A stretch of DNA of 64,000 nucleotides from Streptomyces sp. NBC_01471 (lineage in GTDB: Bacteria; Actinomycetota; Actinomycetes; Streptomycetales; Streptomycetaceae). Under the pieces are notes generated by a model. It saw only the letters and a program-made list of their open reading frames with translations. It had not been told where the DNA came from and made no database searches. Shown in pieces: positions 42,636-51,986 of the stretch. The stretch covers positions 186,001 through 250,000 of the forward strand of contig NZ_CP109450.1 in NCBI RefSeq assembly GCF_041438865.1. Reading direction: 5' to 3'. The position numbers and the translations under genes are program-made. Positions within the stretch are counted from its first letter, which is position 1. Every line of letters begins with the position of its first letter.

Positions 42636-43721
42636 ATGGCACAAGAGGTACGAGGCGTGATCGCCCGGGCGAAGGGCGAGCCCGTCCGGCTGGAGACGAT
42701 CGTGGTACCGGACCCGGGCCCCGGCGAGGCCGTGGTGAAGATCCGGTCCTGCGGGGTCTGCCACACCGACCTGCATTACCGCGAGGGCGGTATCAACGAC
42801 GAGTTCCCCTTCCTCCTCGGGCACGAGGCGGCCGGCACGGTCGAGTCCGTGGGCGAGGGCGTGACGGAGGTCGCCCCCGGGGACTTCGTGGTGCTCAACT
42901 GGCGGGCCGTTTGCGGCATGTGCCGCGCCTGTCTCCGCGGCCGCCCCTGGTACTGCTTCGACACCCGCAATGCGAAACAGCCCATGACCCTCACGGACGG
43001 CACCGTGGTGTCTCCGGCCCTCGGCATCGGCGCCTTCGCCGAGAAGACCCTGGTAGCAGCCGGTCAGTGCACCAAGGTCGCCCCCTCCGCGTCCGCAGCC
43101 GCGGCCGGTCTGCTCGGCTGCGGCGTGATGGCCGGCATCGGCGCCGCCATCAACACCGGCGACGTCGGCCGCGGCGACTCGGTCGCCGTGATCGGCTGCG
43201 GCGGTGTCGGCATGGCGGCCGTCGTCGGCTCGGTGCTGGCCGGCGGGGGGCGTGTCATCGCCGTCGACATCGACGACCGCAAGCTGGAGGCCGCGCGCGG
43301 GCTCGGTGCCACCCACACGGTCAACTCCCGCTCACAGGACGCGGTGGAGGCGATCCGTGCCCTCACCGGTGGACACGGCGCCGACGTCGTCATCGAGGCC
43401 GTCGGCCGCCCGGAGACGTACGAGCAGGCTTTCTACGCCCGCGACCTGGCCGGCACCGTGGTCCTTGTCGGGGTCCCGACCCCCGCGATGCGCATCGATC
43501 TGCCGCTCCTGGACGTGTTCGGGCGCGGCGGGGCCCTGAAGTCGTCCTGGTACGGCGACTGCCTGCCGTCCCGCGACTTCCCGATGCTGATCGACCTCTA
43601 CCAGCAGGGGCGACTGGACCTGGACGCTTTCGTCACCGAGACCATCGAGCTGGACGGCGTCGAGGAGGCTTTCGCCCGGATGCACGAGGGCGACGTGCTC
43701 CGCTCGGTGGTGCTGCTGTGA
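42636..43721 (+). CDS. S-(hydroxymethyl)mycothiol dehydrogenase (mycothiol-dependent formaldehyde dehydrogenase)
   Basis: Zinc medium-chain dehydrogenase of 361 residues that oxidises the adduct of formaldehyde and mycothiol to S-formylmycothiol with NAD. The catalytic zinc site is visible in SCGVCHTD (Cys42) and GHEAAG (His63, Glu64), the structural zinc Cys at 93, 96, 99 and 107, and the Rossmann loop [14 protein letters not shown]. The sequence around [20 protein letters not shown] is very typical of the actinobacterial enzyme. The metallo-hydrolase that often follows this gene is missing here. It probably removes formaldehyde produced by the adjacent oxidases. Confidence 0.95.
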   Translation: MAQEVRGVIARAKGEPVRLETIVVPDPGPGEAVVKIRSCGVCHTDLHYREGGINDEFPFLLGHEAAGTVESVGEGVTEVAPGDFVVLNWRAVCGMCRACLRGRPWYCFDTRNAKQPMTLTDGTVVSPALGIGAFAEKTLVAAGQCTKVAPSASAAAAGLLGCGVMAGIGAAINTGDVGRGDSVAVIGCGGVGMAAVVGSVLAGGGRVIAVDIDDRKLEAARGLGATHTVNSRSQDAVEAIRALTGGHGADVVIEAVGRPETYEQAFYARDLAGTVVLVGVPTPAMRIDLPLLDVFGRGGALKSSWYGDCLPSRDFPMLIDLYQQGRLDLDAFVTETIELDGVEEAFARMHEGDVLRSVVLL

Positions 43722-43802
43722 CCGGGGTGCGCGCGGGGAACAGGAAGACGTCCTCGTCGGGCTCCTGACGCCGCATGCCTCAAACCGTCCTCGCTTTTTG
43801 CA

Positions 43803-43844
43803 GGTGTCTTGGTGCGGGTGTCTTGGTGCGGGTGTCTTGGTACA
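43803..43844. repeat. Three tandem 14-base units
   Basis: GGTGTCTTGGTGCG repeated exactly at 43803-43816 and 43817-43830, with a third copy (43831-43844) changed in the last three bases. A minisatellite in the gap after the formaldehyde dehydrogenase. Confidence 0.85.
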
Positions 43845-44035
43845 GGTGCTGCGGGGCAGCCGGCCACAGCCGTGATCCGATGTCCTCCTCACCTCGCCGG
43901 GTGAAGGTGTTCGCGAACATCACCGGAACCACTGACAACGGGGGGAAAGCAGGGTGAGGTGGCTGCGCCCTGCCCGGCGTACTCGCCCGGTTCGGCCGGC
44001 ACTTGATGCCGAGGCCCACCCCGTAGGGCCGCCGA

Positions 44036-44087
44036 CGGTCTGCCCGGAGAGGCAGCACGCTGAAGTCGGTCTGCCCGGAGAGGCAGC
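44036..44087. repeat. 21-base direct repeat, period 31
   Basis: CGGTCTGCCCGGAGAGGCAG plus one base, at 44036-44056 and again at 44067-44087, about 115 bases before the LamG-fusion gene. Each unit contains a small dyad (CTGCCCGGAGAGGCAG), so they may be paired binding sites. Confidence 0.75.
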
Positions 44088-44200
44088 GCAGGGGCGTGGA
44101 CCTGGAAGGCCGGCTTCTACGGTGCCAGGATGATCAGGACGACAGATCACGCTTGTGCGGCAAGGCAGTTCCTGCGAAAAATCCGGTGAGGAGATCCGAA

Positions 44201-46084
44201 ATGCCTTCGTCAGGAGAGCGCGAGCGGCCCGCCGCGGAGGATGCGGCGCCATCGTCCCCGGCCACCGGAAGCACGCCGGACGCCGACGATCTCACCCTGG
44301 CCCGAAAGGCCGCCGGGGGCGGAGACGATGGCGCGGCGGCCGGGGCGGAGCTGATGAGGCGTCACTTCGATCCGGCAGTGGCGTACGCGGCGCGGTGCAC
44401 GGCCACTCCACAGGACGCCGCGCTTCTCGCCGTGACTGCGAGCGAGGCCGCCGTGCAGGAGCTGCCGGCCAATGACACGGACACTGCCTGGCGTCCTCAT
44501 CTGCTCGCCCTCGTCCTGCGGACCGCCGCCGAGTGGTCCCATGACGAACGGCGGGAACGGCTCAGCGCCGGACTTCTGGCATGGCTGTCGGCACCCGAAG
44601 CCTCCTCCGGACAGGCCTCGGACGCGGAGCCCCCGCTGGCCGCGGCCTTCCATCGGCTGCCCGTCCGCCTCCAGGTCGGGCTGTGGCACCTCACCGTCGA
44701 GCAGGACGGTGTCGAGACGGTCGCCCGCCTCCTCGGCACGGAAGCGAACGCGGTGCGAGCTTGGGCACCTACCGTCGGGAACAGGCTCCGAAGCGCATAC
44801 GTCGAGATACTCGAAGAGCACGCGACACCGGCCTGCCGGCCCTTCACCCGCCTCCTGATCACGGCATCCGAGTCCGACCGCCACCGTGCGGACGCCGTCT
44901 ATGCCACCAGCGGGCTCGAAGAACACCTGGCGGTGTGCGTCACCTGCCGTCAGGCGCTCCAGGATCTGACTCACCTGCGCAGTCCGGGCCGCGGAGCGGC
45001 ACTGGCCGGGGTGTTGCTCCCCTGGGGTGGTGCGGACTGTTTCCCGAACAGAGCAGCCCCCGGCGGGGCCGGGCGGCCGGTTCCCGGGCCGCACCGCGTA
45101 GGGGAAGGCACCACGCCCGGACGCGAACTGCCGGGAATCGCCCGCCGTTTGCAGAGTGTGCGGAGCCAGCGGACCGTCCTCATCCCGCTCGCCGCCTGTG
45201 CCACCGTAATCGCCGCAGTCGTTGCTTTCGTGGGAGGGCCCCAGTTCGAGGAGACCGGACACCGGACCCTCCCCCAGCCGTCGGCCCCTGACGACGTCCT
45301 CGCCGGACCGACGAGCAGTGCTGCCACGTCGCCCCCGCCTTCACCCCGAAAGAGGCACCGTCCTGCGAAGCAGGTCAGCAAGAGCCCTCGGGCCAAGCCC
45401 TCGACGTCACCATCCCCCTCGCACACGCCCCCGCCCCCGGCCTCCGCACTGGCGCTCCCGGGTGCCGGGTTGCGCTGGGACTTCAGTACTGCCCGGCCGA
45501 AGGCGATGGGCTCCTCCCCCGGCAGCTTCGTCGGAGGCGCGCGTACCGACGCGGACCGCGGGGGCTCGGCGACGTTCGACGGGACCGGCTACATCCAGTC
45601 CGGCGGACCCGTGGTCGACACGGAGCGCAGCTTCACCGTGTCCGCCTGGGTGCGCCCGACGTCGAAGTCCGGGTTCCAGACGGTGGCCGGGCAGGACGGC
45701 GGCCATGTCAGCGGGTTCTTCCTCCAGTACTCCGACGAGGCCGACCGGTGGCGCCTTGCCATGGGAGACTCCGACTCGGCTGACGGCGACGAGTCCGACG
45801 TGCTGTCGCTCGCCTCGCCCCGGCTCGGTCAGTGGCAGCACCTGACGGCTGTGTTCGACGCGGGCAACCACGAAATCCGCCTCTACGTCGGCGGAGTGCT
45901 CCAGGGGCACGACAGGCACTGGAACACTTGGGCGGCGGACGGCCCCTTCACCGTCGGCCGGGGGCAGTGGGAAGGCGCCGCGTCGGATCTCTTCCACGGC
46001 GGCATCGATGACGTACGCGTCTACGGCAGGGCTCTCGGTACGCCGGAGGTCGAGACCCTCGCGAAGGCCCGGCCGAACGCCTGA
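44201..46084 (+). CDS. Sigma-like / zinc-finger / transmembrane / LamG fusion protein
   Basis: Single-pass membrane protein of 627 residues. Residues about 28-205 look like a degenerate ECF sigma-type helical region (LARKAAGGGDDGAAAGAELMRRHF, then LPVRLQVGLWHLTVEQDG and ARLLGTEANAVRAW). An anti-sigma-type zinc-finger HxxxCxxC follows at His242, Cys246 and Cys249 (HLAVCVTC). One membrane helix spans about 326-345. A Pro/Ser/Lys linker leads to an extracellular LamG (concanavalin-like) lectin domain from about 440. The ATG follows GAGGAG. It probably senses an extracellular glycan and signals inward, or is a decayed sigma/anti-sigma fusion; no enzymatic motif is seen. Confidence 0.82.
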   Translation: MPSSGERERPAAEDAAPSSPATGSTPDADDLTLARKAAGGGDDGAAAGAELMRRHFDPAVAYAARCTATPQDAALLAVTASEAAVQELPANDTDTAWRPHLLALVLRTAAEWSHDERRERLSAGLLAWLSAPEASSGQASDAEPPLAAAFHRLPVRLQVGLWHLTVEQDGVETVARLLGTEANAVRAWAPTVGNRLRSAYVEILEEHATPACRPFTRLLITASESDRHRADAVYATSGLEEHLAVCVTCRQALQDLTHLRSPGRGAALAGVLLPWGGADCFPNRAAPGGAGRPVPGPHRVGEGTTPGRELPGIARRLQSVRSQRTVLIPLAACATVIAAVVAFVGGPQFEETGHRTLPQPSAPDDVLAGPTSSAATSPPPSPRKRHRPAKQVSKSPRAKPSTSPSPSHTPPPPASALALPGAGLRWDFSTARPKAMGSSPGSFVGGARTDADRGGSATFDGTGYIQSGGPVVDTERSFTVSAWVRPTSKSGFQTVAGQDGGHVSGFFLQYSDEADRWRLAMGDSDSADGDESDVLSLASPRLGQWQHLTAVFDAGNHEIRLYVGGVLQGHDRHWNTWAADGPFTVGRGQWEGAASDLFHGGIDDVRVYGRALGTPEVETLAKARPNA

Positions 46085-46566
46085 GGAGACTTGTCGGCCG
46101 GCTGTCCGGCCGGGGGAACAGCGCCCCGGCAGCCTTTCAGGGGCCATTCCACCGGACCGGGCACAGCGCGGCGGTCTCGGAACTTCCCCGCCTTGACGCA
46201 ACTCGCGGGCCGGTGCCGTCGTGCGCGGCTCGGCTCCCGGCCGCCGTCCTGCCCGGTGGGGCGGATTCCGCGGCTGGCTTCCTCCCGTACGGGCAGCCCT
46301 TCGGGCAGTTGGCGCTCCCCCGGGCAGGCGCACGGAAGCGCTTGCTGGCCCTCAACGGCGGCCCGGCGGCGGTCAACCCGGGTTCTCCACCTGCGGGCCG
46401 CCGTCCGGAGCCGTGGCACGATGCGTGGTGACCGCTCACACGCGTCCGGGCACCGGCATGCAGGCGGCAGAAGAAGACACCCCACGGTGAGCAGAGACGT
46501 CGCCGCAGGCAACCTGCCAGTAGCCACACCCCCACCCCGCACGGTACGAAAGGTGCGAGACGAATC
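46085..46566. other. Gap between LamG-fusion and Gfo/Idh/MocA genes
   Basis: No supported gene. A short hairpin (46095-46101 with 46106-46112) just after the LamG-fusion stop may terminate that gene. The rest is expected to hold the promoter of the sugar-oxidoreductase pair. Confidence 0.45.
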
Positions 46567-47637
46567 TTGAACACGACAGAGGACTCCCCCATACCCGCGG
46601 GCAGCGCGGCCGGCACCGCGCTGCCCGCGCCCCGGACGCTGCCGCCTCGATCGGCACCCGTGCTGCGGTGGGGGGTGCTCGGCCCCGGCGGGATCGCCGA
46701 CACCTTCGTCCGCGCCCTGCAGGCATCCACGGCCCAGGAAGTCGTGGCGGTCGGCTCGCGCAGCGCGGAGCGGGCCGAGGCGTTCGCGCGCCGCTTCGGG
46801 ATACCGACTGCGTACGGCGGCTACGCCGAACTGCTTGCCGACGAGCGGGTCGACATCGTGTACGTCGCCACTCCGCACTCCGAACACTTCACCCAGGCGA
46901 TGCAGGCGATCGGGGCGGGCAAGCACGTACTCGTGGAGAAGGCGTTCACGCGCAACGCACGGGAGGCGGAACAGCTCATCGGGGCGGCGCGGGCCCAGGG
47001 GCGCTTCCTCATGGAGGCGATGTGGCCCCGGTGTCTGCCGCACATGGACGTGGTGCGCCAGTGCCTGGAGCGCGAGTTGCTCGGCGAGGTTCACACCGTC
47101 ATGGCCGACCACGGTCAGTACATGACGCCGGACCCGCACAGCAGGCTCTACGCGCCGGAGCTCGCCGGCGGCGCGCTGCTCGACCTCGGCGTCTATCCGC
47201 TGTCCTTCGCGTCCATGGTCCTGGGGCCCTTCGCGACCGCGTCCGCGATCGGGTCGCGCACCTTCACCGGGGTCGACGCCCAGTCCTCCGTAGTGGTCAC
47301 CAACGCCCGTGGCGCCCATGGCCTGCTGCACACCACGCTGCTGGCGCGGACCCCGACCACGGCGTCCGTCTCAGGCTCCCTGGCCGGGCTGGAGCTGGAG
47401 GGCGCCTTCTACGCGCCGACCAGCGTCCGCCTCCTCGACCGAGCCGGGCAACTCATCGACTGCTACGAGCCGGAATCGCGCGAGCACGGTTACGCCTACG
47501 AGGCGGCGGAGGCCGCCCGCTGCGTCGCCGAAGGGCGCCTGGAATCGGACCTGATGCCGGTATCTGAATCCCTGCGGCTGATGCGGACCACTGACGACCT
47601 GCGAGAACAGCTGGGGGTCCGGTACCCCGGAGAGTAA
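46567..47637 (+). CDS. Gfo/Idh/MocA-family oxidoreductase
   Basis: NAD(P)-dependent oxidoreductase of 356 residues, likely acting on a sugar, inositol or related polyol. The N-terminal Rossmann fold (WGVLGPGGIADTF), the substrate loop DIVYVATPHSEHFTQAM and the catalytic EKAFTRN motif are clear; the C-terminal sheet domain begins near EAMWPRC. The start codon is TTG at 46567, with weak ribosome-binding support. It is followed after 66 bases by an NAD-dependent epimerase-like gene, suggesting joint work on a sugar. Confidence 0.9.
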   Translation: MNTTEDSPIPAGSAAGTALPAPRTLPPRSAPVLRWGVLGPGGIADTFVRALQASTAQEVVAVGSRSAERAEAFARRFGIPTAYGGYAELLADERVDIVYVATPHSEHFTQAMQAIGAGKHVLVEKAFTRNAREAEQLIGAARAQGRFLMEAMWPRCLPHMDVVRQCLERELLGEVHTVMADHGQYMTPDPHSRLYAPELAGGALLDLGVYPLSFASMVLGPFATASAIGSRTFTGVDAQSSVVVTNARGAHGLLHTTLLARTPTTASVSGSLAGLELEGAFYAPTSVRLLDRAGQLIDCYEPESREHGYAYEAAEAARCVAEGRLESDLMPVSESLRLMRTTDDLREQLGVRYPGE

Positions 47638-47703
47638 CCCCCTGCCGCCCCGGCGCCGGCGGACCCGGGCGCCCACCATCTCCCGTGAGGACACAGCAAC
47701 AGC

Positions 47704-48717
47704 ATGCCCCTGAAGGTACTTTTCATCGGCGGCACCGGCATCATCAGCGCGGGCTGCGCACAGCTGGCCGCAGCGTCCGGTCTCGACCTGCATGTACTCA
47801 ACCGCGGCCGCAGCACGCTGCGGCCCCTCCCGGACGGCGCGCGGGTCGTCAACGCCGACGTCCGGGACACCGACGCGGTACGGAGGGCCATCGGTGACGA
47901 ACAGTTCGACGTGGTGGTGGACTTCCTCTCGTTCACCGCGGAGCACGTGGAGGCCGCCCTCGATCTCTTTCACGGGCGCACCGGCCAGTACGTCTTCATC
48001 AGTTCGGCCGCCGTCTACGAGCGGCCCTCCCCGCTGCCTCTCGTCGAGTCAGCACCCCTGGGCAACCCGTACTCCGCCTATGGACGCAACAAGATCCACT
48101 GCGAGCTGGTCCTGGCCCGGGCCCACGCCGAGAGGGGCTTTCCCGTGACGGTGGTGCGCCCCTCGCACACGTATGACGCCACCGCGATCCCGTTCGACGG
48201 AGGCTGGACGGTACTGGACCGGATGCGTCGCGGCAAGGAGGTGCTGGTCCACGGGGACGGCACGTCGCTGTGGACCATGACGCACACGGAGGACTTCGCG
48301 CACGGGTTCCTGGGAATCCTGGGCGACCCGCAAACCGTCGGGGAGACGTATCACCTGACGGGTGACGAGGTGCTGACCTGGAATGAGATCTACCGGACCA
48401 TGGCCGAAGCGGCAGGGGCCGAGGCACGGCTGGTACATGTGCCGTCGGCTGCGATCGCGGCGGCGGACCCGCGATGGGGAGAGGAGCTCCTCGGCGACAA
48501 GTCCCATTCCCTGGTCTTCGACAACGCGAAGGTCCGCAGGATCTCGCCCGGTTCCGCGTCCCCGATCCCCTTCTCCCGCGGCGCACAGGAGATCGTCCGG
48601 TGGTACGACTCCCATCCGGACCAGCACCGTGTGGACGAGCGCCTCGGCACACTCATGGACGCTCTGATCGAGGTTCACCGCCCCCGCCCTCTGTCCCCTG
48701 CCCCCGGGCCCGTATGA
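47704..48717 (+). CDS. NAD-dependent epimerase/dehydratase-like protein
   Basis: Extended SDR of 337 residues. The nucleotide-binding loop is FIGGTGIISAG (GGTGxxS type), the catalytic YxxxK is YGRNK, and the active-site Ser region is VFISSAAVYE. The GGTG variant and the C-terminal pattern (TMTHTEDFAHGFLGILG, then YHLTGDEVLTWNEIY) resemble the atypical RNA-binding/epimerase-like group related to CSP41. It may isomerise or reduce a nucleotide sugar, or have lost that activity. Second gene of a pair with the Gfo/Idh/MocA protein. Confidence 0.88.
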   Translation: MPLKVLFIGGTGIISAGCAQLAAASGLDLHVLNRGRSTLRPLPDGARVVNADVRDTDAVRRAIGDEQFDVVVDFLSFTAEHVEAALDLFHGRTGQYVFISSAAVYERPSPLPLVESAPLGNPYSAYGRNKIHCELVLARAHAERGFPVTVVRPSHTYDATAIPFDGGWTVLDRMRRGKEVLVHGDGTSLWTMTHTEDFAHGFLGILGDPQTVGETYHLTGDEVLTWNEIYRTMAEAAGAEARLVHVPSAAIAAADPRWGEELLGDKSHSLVFDNAKVRRISPGSASPIPFSRGAQEIVRWYDSHPDQHRVDERLGTLMDALIEVHRPRPLSPAPGPV

Positions 48718-49038
48718 GCACCGCGGCCGCCGAGATTCCCGCGCACGGCGCATCCAGGTAAAGAACGGCAGGACGCTCGGCTTCCTCCTGCGGCACTCAA
48801 ACCACCGCGATGATGCGGGACTTCGGTACGACCGGGCAGTCGAGCGGGCAACGGCGCCCGAGCGGCGCCGACATCGGGCACAGTCATGGAGGACACGGTC
48901 GGCCGGGGCCGGAGCTGCCTTCGATTCGCCGTCCGGACCCGCTTCTGACGGCGCCCCCCACCGGGCACGCTTCGTCCGGCGAGCCCCGGCCGCGTCCGGC
49001 GCCGCCGGGGCCCCTGCCCCCCACCAGCGGGCCCCGGC

Positions 49039-49068
49039 GCCTCCCCACCGCTCAGGCGGTGGGGAGGC
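49039..49068 (+). terminator. Hairpin in the convergent gap
   Basis: A perfect 13-base-pair stem (49039-49051 with 49056-49068) and TCAG loop. A possible terminator for read-through from the epimerase side. Confidence 0.5.
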
Positions 49069-49242
49069 ATGCGTGCAGGTGGGCGACCAGAGCCGGTGAC
49101 CGACGCGGAGGAAGACCGCAGAGCCCGGGGACGCGCACACTCCTCCGGCCCGCCGGAAGGCCGCGCGCCGTGCTCGGGCCGCTGCGCCACCATGCGGTGC
49201 ACGAGCGGTGGTGTCCATGCGCAGGTGCGTCGAGGAACAGAC

Positions 49243-49284
49243 GCGGGGCCGTCCCGGACAGGCTCTCGTCCGGGACGGCCCCGC
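49243..49284 (-). terminator. Terminator hairpin after the GH114-type gene
   Basis: A perfect 16-base-pair stem (49243-49258 with 49269-49284) and 10-base loop, 38 bases past the stop of the GH114-type gene. Confidence 0.75.
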
Positions 49285-49321
49285 ACCGTGGACCCGGCAC
49301 GGTATGCGGGCCGGGAACGGG

Positions 49322-50170
49322 TCAGTTGCTGCAGGTCTCGCGTACGTAGGCGTCCGAGCCCGGGGCCGAGACGTCCTCGTCACGCTTGACGACGCTGAAC
49401 TTGCCCGACCAGCCGTCGCACGCGGCTTTGAAACCCTCGTCGCTGTACTCCACGTCCAGGACGTGGTCGCCGAAGGCCTTCTCGTACTGGGAGCACTCCG
49501 GACCGCCCTCGTCACCCCAGGACATACCGCACTCCTCGGTGACGGCGAAGTCGATGCCGAGCGACTTGGCGTCCGGGGCCAGCTCTGCGGTGTTCTTCTG
49601 CGCGATGGCGAGGTTCTTCTCATGCGCGTGCTGCACGAGGAGCGTCATGTATGCCTTGGCCTCGTCCGCGGTCAGGCCGTCGAAGCGGGTGTAGGAGTCG
49701 TAGTTGTCGGGCTCGATCGCGTTGAAGCCCTTGGAGGCGCAGGTGTCGATGACCGCGTCGACCTTGTCGGCGATCGCCGTGCGCTTGGCCGGGGTGGTGA
49801 TGTCGAGAGCGTACTCACCCGGCCAGTCCGGGTCCTCGGCCGGGCTGCCGTCCTTGCCCTCGAGCAGCAGGCCCTTCCAGTCACCCTCGTGGTCGGGCTG
49901 GCTCTGGAACGCGTTGATGTAACAGATGTTGTACAGGCCCTTGGCCGGGGCGTCCGCGTTGTCGCGGCTCACCACCTTCACACCGGACGGAGGTGTGTAT
50001 GCCTCGCCGATCTGGTAGTCGAACCCGGCGTTGACCGGAGGCAGTTCGACGGACGCCGACGTGGCGTTGGCCGCCGTGAAGCCCCAGACACTGGCTCCCA
50101 CAGCCGCAGCGGCTATGGCGGGGATGCCCACGCGCATCACGCGCGAGCGGTTTTTCCTTCGGGAGGACAC
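49322..50170 (-). CDS. Secreted GH114-type endo-alpha-1,4-polygalactosaminidase-like protein
   Basis: Exported protein of 282 residues. A basic N-terminus and hydrophobic helix (VGIPAIAAAAVGASVWGFTA) form the signal. The mature domain has the TIM-barrel pattern of the GH114 family (PF03537): FDYQIGEAY, GLYNICYINAFQSQPD, the catalytic-region block GFNAIEPDNYDSY, AIAQKNTAEL and FAVTEECGM. These enzymes cut partly N-acetylated polygalactosamine in biofilms. The GTG at 50170 follows AGGAG. It stands alone with its own terminator. Activity is likely but the substrate in this strain is inferred. Confidence 0.9.
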   Translation of the reverse strand: MSSRRKNRSRVMRVGIPAIAAAAVGASVWGFTAANATSASVELPPVNAGFDYQIGEAYTPPSGVKVVSRDNADAPAKGLYNICYINAFQSQPDHEGDWKGLLLEGKDGSPAEDPDWPGEYALDITTPAKRTAIADKVDAVIDTCASKGFNAIEPDNYDSYTRFDGLTADEAKAYMTLLVQHAHEKNLAIAQKNTAELAPDAKSLGIDFAVTEECGMSWGDEGGPECSQYEKAFGDHVLDVEYSDEGFKAACDGWSGKFSVVKRDEDVSAPGSDAYVRETCSN

Positions 50171-50960
50171 TCAGGACTCCTTTGCATGCATCAGCGAGCG
50201 CGGGGGCGAACTGATCCGGTCGCGCTGCCGAGCGGGGGGACACAGGGGAACGGGGTCGTTGCCCGCCGGGCGCCCGATTCCGGCGGGCAAGCCGAATGAA
50301 TGCTCCGTACGGAAGATGCCATTGCGTGTTCTCCGGAGGCTCGGGACCTGTCCGGACAGTGCACAGGAATGGCTTCACAGCGGTCCTTCATACGCCTTGC
50401 CCATGGATACAGGGGATTTACTGCATTACCAGGCCGAATTCGCACAACCATGCCGGGGGAAGGGCTCGCTGTCGTTCACAGGCGGACACCCGCATCCGGC
50501 AGAGCGGAGGGACGGACTTGTCGTGCCCCTGTCTTGGCATCGGACACTATCGGAAAGGGTGGCGCGAAGTCGCCTGCGAGTCCGGGGCCGCCCACTCGGG
50601 CAGTCCGGGGGAAACGCCCCTGCGAGCCGCGCGAGTTGCCCCGGCACCGGCGCCACGACGTCTGCGGCCACGTGCGCCGTTGACTCCGCGCACCCCGGGA
50701 AACCACTCTGAGCTGCCCGCTCGTCGCCCCATCCGTGATACGCACACCGCGCGAACAGGCTTACGGTACCCACCACGGGACGCAGCCACCGGCCGCCCGC
50801 CGGGTGTCCGGCAGCCCTCCTCGTCCTGCCTCCGGAAACAATGAGCGCTGAGGACTGCCTCATTGGGCAGTTCCGGCACGGGACGGCTTGTCGGAGCTCC
50901 CGCCGGGTACGTAGGGTCGAATCTCTCTCCCCCCACTTCCAGAGAATCCCGGGAACATTG
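50171..50960. other. Long divergent gap without a recognisable gene
   Basis: About 790 bases between the GH114-type gene (minus) and the secreted cysteine-rich protein gene (plus). No supported frame. Presumably it holds the promoters of both. Confidence 0.5.
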
Positions 50961-51983
50961 ATGTCCGACAAGCCGCCGAGCATTCGGCAATCCGTGTACG
51001 GAACCCAGCTCAGCGACCAGTCACCGTCTTCAGCCGGATTACACCGTAGGAGCCGCCTCAAGCGTTTCCTACCCTTTCTGGTTCCGACCGCCGCCCTTGT
51101 CGCGGCGGTACCCTTCCTGCTCCCGTCGGGCAGTTCCGCAGCGCCGGTGACACAGTCCCGGTCGATCGTCTACGACCCCGGTCCTGCCCACCACTGCGAC
51201 AGCGTGTCGCATGAGTCGACCGGCGCCACCAGCGATGCCGACACCTCCGGGTGTGCGGCCCTGGACGATGCGGAACGCGTCGACACCTCGTGCACCTGGT
51301 TCCCCTACGAAGGGCGCTACGGGCACGCCTGTCCGTCCTGGCGGTTCATCACCATCAACTGGGACGAGGACAGACTCCGGCAGTACCCGGGGTACGACCA
51401 CCAAGTGGCCGGCGCCGAGGGTTCGCCGCTGACGCTGACGATGCAGAACAACGCGAAGAACGTGGGCAACTGCGATCTGCACGAGGTGGCATTCTCGTAC
51501 GAGTACGTGGGCAGCTCGTTGCGGCGCGACCCCAGCACCCATGAGCCGTACAACTTCTCCGACGGCCGCCTCACGGCGTCCTACGACGCGTACGCCAAGC
51601 AGACCGGCGGCTTCACCTGCGACGAGAAGCGCGCGATCCTGACCACCGACCTCATATACACCGTGAACGGCAAGACGAACCTGATCTCCGTCGTCCACTA
51701 CGACCCGGGCGGCTTCGCGGGCGCGGGCAAGGACGGCGTGCTGTGGTCCAACGGCTGCTCGGACGGCTGCCGGGTCACGGTCGCCGGCCCGCCGATCGAG
51801 GCGGGCAAGACCACACACATCTCCGACGACTTCACCGCGCTGGCCACGAAGTACGCCTCCTACCTCGGCGGTGCGGTGCCCAAGTCGTCACAGATCCAGG
51901 CCGTCCAAGTGGTCAACAGCACCAGAGGCGCGGATCTGGAGACACGTGTGTCTCACGCGGACGTGACACTCGATCCGTCCTGA
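50961..51983 (+). CDS. Secreted cysteine-rich protein, paralogue of the gene at 60418
   Basis: Exported protein of 340 residues. A long, basic N-terminus and hydrophobic segment (about 37-55, FLPFLVPTAALVAAVPFLLP) form the signal. The mature domain shares ordered motifs with the secreted protein at 60418-61788: YDPGPAHHC, GNCDLHEVAFSYEYVGSSLR, GGFTCDEKRAILTTDLI, ISVVHYDPGGF, CSDGCRV and HISDDFTALATKYASYL. At least six cysteines are conserved between the two, suggesting disulfides. There is no lectin domain here. I do not recognise the domain; it may bind or cut something outside the cell. The ATG follows GGGA. Confidence 0.8.
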   Translation: MSDKPPSIRQSVYGTQLSDQSPSSAGLHRRSRLKRFLPFLVPTAALVAAVPFLLPSGSSAAPVTQSRSIVYDPGPAHHCDSVSHESTGATSDADTSGCAALDDAERVDTSCTWFPYEGRYGHACPSWRFITINWDEDRLRQYPGYDHQVAGAEGSPLTLTMQNNAKNVGNCDLHEVAFSYEYVGSSLRRDPSTHEPYNFSDGRLTASYDAYAKQTGGFTCDEKRAILTTDLIYTVNGKTNLISVVHYDPGGFAGAGKDGVLWSNGCSDGCRVTVAGPPIEAGKTTHISDDFTALATKYASYLGGAVPKSSQIQAVQVVNSTRGADLETRVSHADVTLDPS

Positions 51984-51986
51984 GCG

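Larger units (their letters stand above)
48718..49321. other. Convergent gap holding two hairpins
   Basis: Between the epimerase-like gene (plus) and the GH114-type gene (minus). No gene supported. It contains the hairpins 49039-49068 and 49243-49284 annotated separately. Confidence 0.5.

Noticed and set aside
43803..43844. Short regular repeats as a possible CRISPR array
   Set aside because: Units are 14 bases and directly abut each other without unique spacers, and no cas genes are present. A minisatellite fits.
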